Source: an uncultured Phycisphaerales bacterium (GTDB lineage Bacteria; Planctomycetota; Phycisphaerae; Sedimentisphaerales; Anaerobacaceae). Taken from it: a stretch of DNA of 8,912 nt. The stretch is taken from assembly GCA_937868145.1 (NCBI GenBank), contig CALMMH010000646.1:1-8912 (forward strand), written 5' to 3'. Made by a program: the position numbers and the translations under genes. This document shows, one piece after another, positions 1 through 5,196 of this stretch (positions are counted from its first letter, which is position 1; each line of letters begins with the position of its first letter). The notes beneath the pieces are model-generated. The model was not told the origin of the DNA, ran no database searches, and saw only the letters and a program-made list of their open reading frames with translations.

Positions 1-1
1 C

Positions 2-61
2 ATCCTGATCAGCGACTCCTGCCACTCCGGCACGCTGACGCGCGCCTGCCGGGTACCGTGA
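2..61 (+). CDS. Caspase-like (peptidase C14) C-terminal fragment, cut by the window edge
   Basis: Reading from base 2, the plus strand gives ILISDSCHSGTLTRACRVP and then TGA at 59-61. The hydrophobic strand followed by D-S-C-H-S-G is the catalytic-cysteine motif of the caspase/metacaspase superfamily, with the Cys at codon 20-22. Bacterial members are Arg/Lys- or Asp-specific peptidases, often fused to signalling or stress-response domains. The rest of the gene would lie to the left of the window. Members normally continue for tens of residues beyond this motif, so a stop only 12 codons after the Cys looks like truncation. The reading overlaps the end of the minus-strand glycosidase, which also ends abnormally. 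Only 19 residues are visible, so the call rests on one motif. Confidence 0.5.
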   Translation: MLISDSCHSGTLTRACRVP

Positions 62-1256
62 CATCGTCGGAGCCGCCTGTAAATCGCTCGCCCCAGACCA
101 CCAGATCGAACGCGCCGTCGCTCTTCTGAAGAAGCAGGTCGTGAACCGTTACAGGTTGGTTCGGGATGGAGTACGGGAGAATCCCGCCCGGCGACGTCGA
201 ACCGCGATCGGCCAGAATCGTCGTCAGATTGTGCAGACACGTCGCGGCCGGACGCGGGCTGTCGTCGGGACGATAGAAGCCGAAGGTCTGATTGCCGCTC
301 TCGTCCGTGCGGTCTCTCAGCAGGTAGATGCAGGTGTGGCTCCAGCCCCGCTTGAACTGGGCCAGGTACGCGCTCAGGTAGAGCGAGGCCTGGACCTGCT
401 CGGTGACAGGCCCGTCCAGCGTGACGCCGGTCTCCGTCGTGACCTTCGGCAGCATCGCGAGATCGGCCTCGGAGTACCCCGGATAACGGCGTCGCCAGGT
501 CCGGCCGTAGTTGCCGTAGAGCCCGTCCACCCTGCAGACGGAGGTGGGGTCGGCCGCGATCCAAGTCTGGTTGTCGTGCAGACCCGGCCAGCCGGGATGA
601 GTCATGTAGTTGTGACAGTTTGCGAAGTCGGCGTATCGAGTGCCGTCGGGCATCAGGCAGTCGGCGCCTTCGGGGATGGTCAGAAATTGCAGTCCGACGT
701 TGTCCATCTCGGCGCCGCTCTCGCTGATGCTCCAGACGGGGCATTTCGCCAGGACGGGATCGTTCTTGACGGCGGCGTACAGATCCCGCTGGAGCTTCGC
801 CACAGGCAGCCACGATCGATCCCTGCCCCCGGCTTCGCCCTGGTAGGTGACGCCCCAGTTGTTCGGTTCGTTGTTGCCCTCCAGGGCCAGCAATGCGCAG
901 GCCGAAGCGAGTCGCCTGGCCCCGGCCAGGAGTCGGGCGATGTCCGTGCCGCCGCTCATCAGGCCGTAGCTCAAGCGAACGCCGGTGCGATCGTGCAGCT
1001 CGATCAGATCGTCGATGGGGATGTCGCTTTCGTAGCCCACCCGCAACCAGCGGAGCCCGAGATGCGTCACGGCGTCGATCGTGCTCGCCAGATTCTCGCC
1101 CCGCCGGGAGATTGCCGAGCACGCGCCGAGCGAGTTGAGAAACTCGCCGACGCCGACGGCGGCGGTCCCGGATGCGCGGACCGAATCAAAGGACACCATT
1201 CCCGCAGCGCCAACAGCGGTCAGCCTCAGAAATCGCCGGCGGGTGATCGCATTCAT
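9..1256 (-). CDS. Tat-exported clan GH-A glycoside hydrolase, C-terminus probably lost
   Basis: The protein is 415 residues. The start at 1256 is chosen because it gives a twin-arginine signal (TRRRFLRL at residues 5-12, then a short Ala/Gly-rich hydrophobic stretch to about residue 30) and overlaps the upstream gene's stop as ATGA. This predicts export of a folded enzyme. The body is a TIM-barrel retaining glycosidase of the GH5/GH39/GH44 type: LALEGNNEPNNW at 123-134 places the acid/base at Glu130, and KVTTETG at 271-277 places the nucleophile at Glu275. That spacing is normal for clan GH-A. The exact family and substrate are not clear. The last 13 or so residues after DDVTV (Arg/Ser/Ala-rich) do not look like the beta-rich C-terminal domain that begins just before them, so the natural end appears to have been replaced near bases 47-60. 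It is the last gene of the hydrolase cluster. Confidence 0.8.
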   Translation of the reverse strand: MNAITRRRFLRLTAVGAAGMVSFDSVRASGTAAVGVGEFLNSLGACSAISRRGENLASTIDAVTHLGLRWLRVGYESDIPIDDLIELHDRTGVRLSYGLMSGGTDIARLLAGARRLASACALLALEGNNEPNNWGVTYQGEAGGRDRSWLPVAKLQRDLYAAVKNDPVLAKCPVWSISESGAEMDNVGLQFLTIPEGADCLMPDGTRYADFANCHNYMTHPGWPGLHDNQTWIAADPTSVCRVDGLYGNYGRTWRRRYPGYSEADLAMLPKVTTETGVTLDGPVTEQVQASLYLSAYLAQFKRGWSHTCIYLLRDRTDESGNQTFGFYRPDDSPRPAATCLHNLTTILADRGSTSPGGILPYSIPNQPVTVHDLLLQKSDGAFDLVVWGERFTGGSDDVTVPGRRASACRSGRSR

Positions 1257-2272
1257 TTCACAGTCTCCTGACCTTTCGAGGGGGGCACGTTCGCCAAAGC
1301 GTTGGCGACGACCTCCCGTTCCTCGTCGTCCAGTTGGTCGAACAGCCTCGCGATGCGGAGATCGAACGAGCGACGAGGCTGCTGATCCGGCGCGTTCCGC
1401 TGCGTTCCATTGTGGAAGCACCAGCCCGCGGCGCCGCCCGCCACGGCGCCGCGCAAATCCGCGAGGAAGTCCACGGCGGTCGGCTCCCACTGTTGATAGC
1501 CGCGTCGAAACGGCTCCTGATAGTGAACGGGGACCACGCGGGCGGTTTCCGTCATCAGGTTCAGGCATCTGCGGGTCTCGGCTTCCGTCTGGTCGGGCGA
1601 CTCGGCCGCGCGAGGCCGATGCGGACTGAGGAAATCGAGCCCGATGGTCTGCAGCGATTCCCGCACGTCTTCGGCGCTGAGGTCGTGCCCGCCGAACGAC
1701 GCGGTCACCAGACGCTGCGAATCGAGTTGCCGCACGCGATCTCTCAATTGCCTCAGCTCCTCGGCGCTGACATAGCGGTCGTCCCGCACGTCGCGTTCGT
1801 TGGCGAGGTCGAGATACCAGTTACGATACGGCTTCAGAGCCGCGATCAGAGTCTCCACCGCGAGAAGGTGCGCCTCGCTGTCCGGCAATAATCCGCTCTT
1901 GTTGCGCGTGAGCGTCACGTCCACGACGAGCCCTCGTCGGTCGCACTCGGCCACGAGCCATTCGAGCCTGCCCAGGAACGGTTCTCGCGGCCGGCCCTGC
2001 GCATCGACGGCCGAGACGTCGTTGTCGAACGCATTCCACGTGGCCCAGACCCGCAGCCAATTGAACCCGTATCGCTGCACGTCGTCGAGATCGCGGCGGA
2101 TGAAGTCCTCGCTCGCTCCCAAGCCGCCGTAATAGCTGATGCCGAGCAAAAAGGTCGGCTTCCCGTTCAGCGTGAAGCGAGTCCCGTCGATGCCCAGGAC
2201 GGCCGCGTCTTGGGCCCGCACTTGCACAAATGGGACAAGCAGAACCAACGCCGGCAGCATAAACCGTCGCAT
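1253..2272 (-). CDS. Secreted GH5-like (clan GH-A) glycoside hydrolase
   Basis: The protein is 339 residues. It begins with a Sec signal peptide (MRRF, hydrophobic 5-16, likely cleavage after VRA at residue 20). The mature start FTLNGKPTFLLGISYYGG, followed by a Tyr-Gly-Phe-Asn-Trp-Leu-Arg-Val-Trp stretch (68-76), is typical of GH5/cellulase-like TIM barrels. YLDLANER at 153-160 puts the acid/base at Glu159, with Arg where Pro is usual in the Asn-Glu-Pro motif. VPVHYQEPF at 247-255 offers Glu253 as nucleophile. A late Trp (residue 284, AAGWCFHNG) fits the usual active-site Trp near barrel strand 8. The start is fixed by an AGGAGG at 2285-2280, 7 bases upstream. Its stop overlaps the next start by 4 bases, implying translational coupling. 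Substrate unknown; a beta-linked plant or algal polysaccharide is a reasonable guess. Confidence 0.8.
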   Translation of the reverse strand: MRRFMLPALVLLVPFVQVRAQDAAVLGIDGTRFTLNGKPTFLLGISYYGGLGASEDFIRRDLDDVQRYGFNWLRVWATWNAFDNDVSAVDAQGRPREPFLGRLEWLVAECDRRGLVVDVTLTRNKSGLLPDSEAHLLAVETLIAALKPYRNWYLDLANERDVRDDRYVSAEELRQLRDRVRQLDSQRLVTASFGGHDLSAEDVRESLQTIGLDFLSPHRPRAAESPDQTEAETRRCLNLMTETARVVPVHYQEPFRRGYQQWEPTAVDFLADLRGAVAGGAAGWCFHNGTQRNAPDQQPRRSFDLRIARLFDQLDDEEREVVANALANVPPSKGQETVK

Positions 2273-2301
2273 TCGTCGTCCTCCTGATCGGCAATCCTTG
2301 C

Positions 2302-3744
2302 TCAGCGAGCGCCGGGCGCCGGGAAGTGTTCCGATGCGTCGTCGAGGACGAGGACCCAGTCAATCATCTCGCCCTTGTCCGGCGGGAGGAACTCCCGCTC
2401 GCCCGTGTTGGCGAATTCGCCGATGGCGGTCGCCTGGCCGTTGCGGGGATTATACCACCACGCTTTGACCTTCGGCCCCTTGATCGCGTCCATGCGCACC
2501 TTGAACGCCCGACCAATCGGCGCGTAGACCATCGCGTAGGAGCCCTCGGCGTCGCGGGTGCCGACGAAGCGGTACCGCCCCGCCCCCGGCACGCTGGTCG
2601 GCACGCGGTCGGTGACGATGATCGAATCGTCCGGAACGCGCGTCAGGAAGGGACGCGACTCCATGAGCCGGCGGCCGTATTGCATCTGTCCGGCGCCGGG
2701 CTGGTCGATCGCCTCGAACCACGGCATCAGCGGATTGTTGATCGGCCCGCGATCGGGAGCCCACATCTGCCATACCGAGTGATGGCCGTACGTGTGGCCG
2801 CAGGCGCCGCCGAAGAGGTCCCAATACAGCGGGCGACGAACGTCGGACGAGATGGAGTGCCCAAGCTTCTTGGCGTCGAACGAGACCGGGTGGTCCTCAT
2901 AGATCGGCTCGCCGTCGAGCACCGGCTTGACCGGCGTGCGGTCGTAGTCCTCGCGAGTTTTGTCGTACCGCCCGATGTACTCGGCCACGTGACCGTTCTG
3001 ACGCATGTTGAAATCGAGCCACTCGTCGTTGTGGAACCACGTGGACGAGCCATTGCCGCCCGGCGGATGGAAGGTCATCAGGTGCGACCCGCCGTCGCCA
3101 CGCTCCAGGCCGCGAGCCATCGCGACGAGGATTGCCCGCTGCATGTCGTTCTCGACCGGCCGGTCGCCGCCGAGGATCCAGATCAATTGCTTGTCCTTGT
3201 ACCGCCGGCCCAGCCACTCACCATATACCTCCGCATTTTCCGGCGTGAACAGCGGCTTGCCGTCCTTCACTGCGTCGTGCCAGTACCGGCCCCAGGTCGG
3301 CAAAAAACCGATGTACAGGCCCAGCGAGTTGGCCTTGTCCACGATGTAATCGACGTGGTCCCAGTAGTCATTGGCGGGCCCCTCCTGCACAGCGGGCCGG
3401 GCGGGGTCCAGATTGACCAATGGCAGATAGCCATATGAATTCGCGGCATTGTGGCCGTCCACCTCCGCGATGGCCACCGCCTGGATCACTGTGAATTCCT
3501 TGGCCGCCCGATTTTCGAGATACTTGTCCGCCTCCTCGCGATTGAGCCGGTGGAACAGCTCCCACGCAGTGTCGCCCAGGTAGAAGAACGGCGCGCCGTT
3601 CTCGTGGACCAGGAACCGCTTGTTGTCCGAAACCCGCAGCCGTCCCGATTCGCCCGCCGGGGCTGCAGACGCCAACAGCAGCGTCGCCCACAACGCGCAG
3701 AACAGGATAAGACGAGTCGACCCACGAATGGATGTCTTTGGCAT
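2302..3744 (-). CDS. GH140-like (DUF4038, apiosidase-type) secreted glycoside hydrolase
   Basis: The protein is 480 residues with a Sec signal peptide (hydrophobic 11-27, likely cleavage after APA at residue 30). The opening LRVSDNKRFLVHENGAPFFY and the GDTAWELFHRLNREEADKYL stretch (58-77) are the hallmark of DUF4038/GH140 catalytic domains. The characterised GH140 enzyme of human-gut Bacteroides releases apiose from rhamnogalacturonan II, using an Asp and a Glu. The matching candidates here are Asp194 (WILGGD) and Glu279 (VLDGEP). Residues from about 385 form the small beta-rich C-terminal domain labelled putative collagen-binding in this family, including KAWWYNPRNG. Length is normal. The start at 3744 has AAGGAG at 3758-3753, 8 bases away; an upstream in-frame extension has no such support and lacks the signal at its N-terminus. 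It follows mazF by 28 bases and precedes the GH5-like gene by 29. Apiosidase activity is inferred from the family and could differ. Confidence 0.87.
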   Translation of the reverse strand: MPKTSIRGSTRLILFCALWATLLLASAAPAGESGRLRVSDNKRFLVHENGAPFFYLGDTAWELFHRLNREEADKYLENRAAKEFTVIQAVAIAEVDGHNAANSYGYLPLVNLDPARPAVQEGPANDYWDHVDYIVDKANSLGLYIGFLPTWGRYWHDAVKDGKPLFTPENAEVYGEWLGRRYKDKQLIWILGGDRPVENDMQRAILVAMARGLERGDGGSHLMTFHPPGGNGSSTWFHNDEWLDFNMRQNGHVAEYIGRYDKTREDYDRTPVKPVLDGEPIYEDHPVSFDAKKLGHSISSDVRRPLYWDLFGGACGHTYGHHSVWQMWAPDRGPINNPLMPWFEAIDQPGAGQMQYGRRLMESRPFLTRVPDDSIIVTDRVPTSVPGAGRYRFVGTRDAEGSYAMVYAPIGRAFKVRMDAIKGPKVKAWWYNPRNGQATAIGEFANTGEREFLPPDKGEMIDWVLVLDDASEHFPAPGAR

Positions 3745-3772
3745 GTGCGCCTCTCCTTCTGATGTCAACGAC

Positions 3773-4117
3773 CTAGGATACCAGTACGGCAATCCTCTGC
3801 AACACGCTCTGCATGGTCCCGACGGGCAGAGAGCACACAAACTCCGCCTCTCTCGCACGCCAGTCGAGACTCTTGACTTGGTCCGCAAGGATGGCACCGC
3901 TCACACCCGATCCTTCGGGGATCGGCACCTCAAACGGATAGCCTTTGACCTGGCTGGTGATCGGACACAGCAGGGCCAATCCCACTTTGCCGTTGTACGC
4001 GCCGGGAGACACGACGACGGCCGGCCGCCGCCCCGCCTGCTCATGACCGGCCTGCGGATTCAGACTGATCCAAACCACATCGCCGCGTTTCGGAATGTAC
4101 GCCGCCCGCTTCACCAT
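3773..4117 (-). CDS. mazF: MazF-family endoribonuclease toxin
   Basis: The 114-residue protein aligns along its whole length with E. coli MazF, from GDVVWISLNPQAGHEQAG to the C-terminal hydrophobic helix. MazF toxins are ribosome-independent, sequence-specific mRNA (sometimes tRNA/rRNA) interferases that dimerise and are blocked by MazE. Catalytic positions known in E. coli (Glu24, Arg29, Thr52) correspond to Glu26, Arg31 and Thr54 here, and the SQVKGYPFEV and ALADQVKSLDWR blocks are intact, so the toxin should be active. The start at 4117 lies within the end of mazE (7-base overlap), the usual antitoxin-first coupling. It would be repressed with mazE through the operator at 4372-4403. No terminator is visible before the hydrolase that starts 28 bases downstream. 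Confidence 0.93.
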   Translation of the reverse strand: MVKRAAYIPKRGDVVWISLNPQAGHEQAGRRPAVVVSPGAYNGKVGLALLCPITSQVKGYPFEVPIPEGSGVSGAILADQVKSLDWRAREAEFVCSLPVGTMQSVLQRIAVLVS

Positions 4118-4353
4118 GCCTCTGTTCCTCTCGCAGGCCCCGTGTCCACCTCGCCGTGGAGGTTCTTCTTCGTGATCTTGGCCAGAAGATCGTCGAGATT
4201 CACATCCGTTTTGGCGACAGGACTGATGACCAATTTGCCTTCGCACAACGACAACTCGACAGGTGAATTGTCCTGGAGCCCCACCTCTGCGGCCAGCGGC
4301 TTGGGAATCCGCAGCGCCAGACTGTTTCCCCATTTTTGAACCCGCGATGTCAT
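4111..4353 (-). CDS. mazE: MazE-family antitoxin, AbrB-type DNA-binding
   Basis: The protein is 80 residues. The N-terminal half (VQKWGNSLALRIPKPLAAEV, residues 5-24, then an ELSLCEGKLVISPV strand pair) is the swapped-hairpin AbrB/MazE DNA-binding domain. The acidic C-terminal tail, ending NLHGEVDTG...GTEAW, resembles the E. coli MazE tail that wraps around MazF and occupies its active site. Role: neutralises MazF and autorepresses the operon. The start at 4353 is set by AGGAGG at 4366-4361, 7 bases upstream, and by homology. The frame stays open for 101 codons upstream, back to the ATG of a broken gene at 4656, but that part overlaps the mazEF promoter and is not MazE-like. Confidence 0.92.
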   Translation of the reverse strand: MTSRVQKWGNSLALRIPKPLAAEVGLQDNSPVELSLCEGKLVISPVAKTDVNLDDLLAKITKKNLHGEVDTGPARGTEAW

Positions 4354-4371
4354 ATCGTTGCCTCCTGACGA

Positions 4372-4403
4372 ATCTACATTGATGTATCTACATAGAAGAT
4401 ACA
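4372..4403. promoter_or_regulatory. mazEF operator with alternating palindromes
   Basis: Two palindromes share a central arm. TGTATCT (4383-4389) pairs with AGATACA (4397-4403) across 7 bases. Overlapping it, TACAT (4375-4379) pairs with ATGTA (4382-4386) across TG. ATCTACAT is also directly repeated at 4372-4379 and 4386-4393, a period of 14. A shared arm that can form either of two palindromes is the layout described for the E. coli mazEF operator, and the TGTATCTACAT core resembles it as I remember that sequence. The site covers the -10 and the transcription start. Confidence 0.65.
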
Positions 4404-4424
4404 ACAAGACAAGGGGATTGTCAA
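4396..4424 (-). promoter_or_regulatory. mazEF promoter
   Basis: On the minus strand a perfect -35 TTGACA (4424-4419) is separated by 17 bases from TATCTT (4401-4396). Transcription would begin near 4389, leaving a leader of about 35 bases with the AGGAGG before mazE. The -10 overlaps the right arm of the operator palindrome, so bound MazE or MazEF would block polymerase. This is the strongest consensus promoter in the window and may also serve the hydrolases downstream. Confidence 0.75.
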
Positions 4425-4508
4425 GATCGATGGCAGACCACCCGGCCTGCAAGCCAAGCACAGAACCCTGCCAACTGCCCAAGGCGCGTGCATCAGACGC
4501 TCGCCACC

Positions 4509-4656
4509 CTATGCCGCTCGGAGCGGAGCCAGGTCGGCGCGTTTCAACGAGGGCAGCCCGAGCTCCCGCAGAACTCGTCGGACTGCGAGGCAGATAGTAG
4601 TAGGCGGCTAACGGCCGTCCGCGTCGAAACGTCACTTCGAAATACGATTCGTTCAT
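4509..4656 (-). pseudogene. Internally deleted small gene (YYYLPR / RADLAPLRAA type)
   Basis: From ATG 4656 (GAAGGA at 4669-4664, 7 bases upstream) the reading begins MNESYFEVTFRRGRPLAAYY and continues YLPR. It then turns into unrelated Ser/Ala/Arg-rich sequence. In the +1 frame, starting right after YYYLPR, the DNA encodes AVRRVLRELGLPSLKR then ADLAPLRAA and TAG at 4511-4509. From memory this is the usual C-terminus of the same small uncharacterised family, whose intact members run to roughly 80-90 residues. The remnant keeps only about 24 N-terminal and 25 C-terminal codons, joined out of frame. The simplest reading is a deletion of the middle of the gene with the breakpoint near bases 4584-4590. 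Function unknown. It follows the coiled-coil gene by 17 bases. Confidence 0.6.
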
Positions 4657-4673
4657 ATCAAGATCCTTCGTAC

Positions 4674-4865
4674 TCACCCCACCCGGCCGTCCTGGTCGAT
4701 GTCCATGCCGTGGAGCTGCTCGAGCTTCTTGACCAGCGACCGCAGCGTGTTCTGCGTCAGTTGGAGCTGGTCCTCCAGAGCCCGGACTCGATCCTCCAAC
4801 GAGTCGGACTTCTGTTTCTGACCATACATCAGACCGGTTTGCACGACTTCCCACAAGACGCCCAT
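4674..4865 (-). CDS. Small coiled-coil protein of unknown function
   Basis: The protein is 63 residues. It opens MGVLWEVVQTGLMYGQKQKS and then has a heptad-patterned amphipathic helix (about residues 22-50, SLEDRVRALEDQLQLTQNTL and LVKKLEQL), ending DIDQDGRVG. The tail resembles an EF-hand-like or dockerin-like Asp-x-Asp-x-Asp-Gly calcium loop (DIDQDG), but it is only half a hand. The coiled coil suggests oligomerisation. An ATG two codons earlier (4871) is possible, but AAAGGA at 4876-4871 overlaps that codon and sits 5 bases before the ATG at 4865, so the second is preferred. No signal peptide or membrane segment. I recall similar short proteins in Planctomycetota, with no known role. Confidence 0.7.
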   Translation of the reverse strand: MGVLWEVVQTGLMYGQKQKSDSLEDRVRALEDQLQLTQNTLRSLVKKLEQLHGMDIDQDGRVG

Positions 4866-4944
4866 ATTCATCCTTTCTGTTCGTCACCGTCGTCCGATAA
4901 TCAACACTGACACAGGCCGGCCCGCACGTGACGCCAATCTTCCG

Positions 4945-4974
4945 TCGGAGGAGGAAACCTCGTCGGACCTCCGA
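4945..4974. repeat. Inverted repeat in the divergent region
   Basis: TCGGAGG at 4945-4951 is the exact reverse complement of CCTCCGA at 4968-4974. GAGG and CCTC (4951-4954, 4958-4961) can form a nested hairpin with an AAA loop. No T-run follows on either strand, so this is not a typical terminator; it could be a regulator-binding site for either divergent gene. Confidence 0.4.
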
Positions 4975-5081
4975 TCCGGGGAGGACGTTTTCACGCGTAA
5001 GTCCCGATGTTTCTGCATGTTACCTCAATTGCGGAGCGGGGGCAAGCCCGGGACGAAAAAACGCGAAATGGCGGCTTGCGC

Positions 5082-5110
5082 TTGTGGAAGACCCTGGGAT
5101 CTGGTATATT
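5082..5110 (+). promoter_or_regulatory. Predicted promoter of the E1/E2 operon
   Basis: TTGTGG (5082-5087), a 17-base spacer, and TATATT (5105-5110) match a sigma70-type promoter. TATATT is the only AT-rich hexamer in a GC-rich setting here. Transcription would start near 5117, leaving a leader of about 80 bases before the E1 start at 5197. Confidence 0.55.
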
Positions 5111-5142
5111 ACCGCTCTTTCAGCGCTCCCCTCCGAGATTGT

Positions 5143-5161
5143 CCGGCGGTGGTTCGCCCGG
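5143..5161 (+). other. GC-rich hairpin in the E1 leader
   Basis: CCGGCG (5143-5148) can pair with CGCCCGG (5155-5161), with one bulged C and a GTGGTT loop. It sits within the predicted 5' leader, 23 bases before AGGAG. No U-run follows, so it is not an intrinsic terminator. A regulatory role is only a possibility. Confidence 0.3.
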
Positions 5162-5196
5162 GGGGTCGCTAAGTGTCCTTTTCAGGAGTCGGTGAC

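Larger units (their letters stand above)
4866..5196. other. Divergent intergenic region between the coiled-coil gene and the E1/E2 operon
   Basis: This stretch of about 330 bases holds no gene I can support; two short plus-strand open frames in it have no homology signal. It contains a 7-base inverted repeat, TCGGAGG (4945-4951) with CCTCCGA (4968-4974), enclosing a smaller GAGG-AAA-CCTC hairpin (4951-4961). On the plus strand it carries the operon promoter at 5082-5110 and a GC-rich leader. On the minus strand a weak GATTAT about 30 bases upstream of the coiled-coil gene could be a -10, but I see no matching -35. Confidence 0.6.

Noticed and set aside
141..1271. A 376-codon plus-strand frame opposite the Tat-exported hydrolase
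   Set aside because: It is a shadow of a well-supported gene, Val/Ala/Arg-rich and without motifs.
1257..1568. N-terminal extension of the Tat hydrolase by 104 codons
   Set aside because: It overlaps the upstream gene, is Arg/Gly/Ser-rich, and would bury the twin-arginine signal. The ATGA overlap start is far better.
3745..3897. N-terminal extension of the GH140-like protein
   Set aside because: It overlaps mazF and places the signal peptide internally; the ATG at 3744 has its own AAGGAG.
4372..4403. Attachment site or transposon end
   Set aside because: The repeats fit a TA operator over a promoter; there is no transposase, integrase or target duplication.
5033..5066. GC-rich inverted repeat followed by an A-run, considered as a terminator
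   Set aside because: The run is A on the plus strand, and on the minus strand the T-run comes before the stem, so neither strand has stem then U-run. The stem is also short.
5173..5196. GTG start adding eight residues to E1
   Set aside because: There is no ribosome-binding site at the right distance, whereas AGGAG lies 8 bases before the ATG at 5197.
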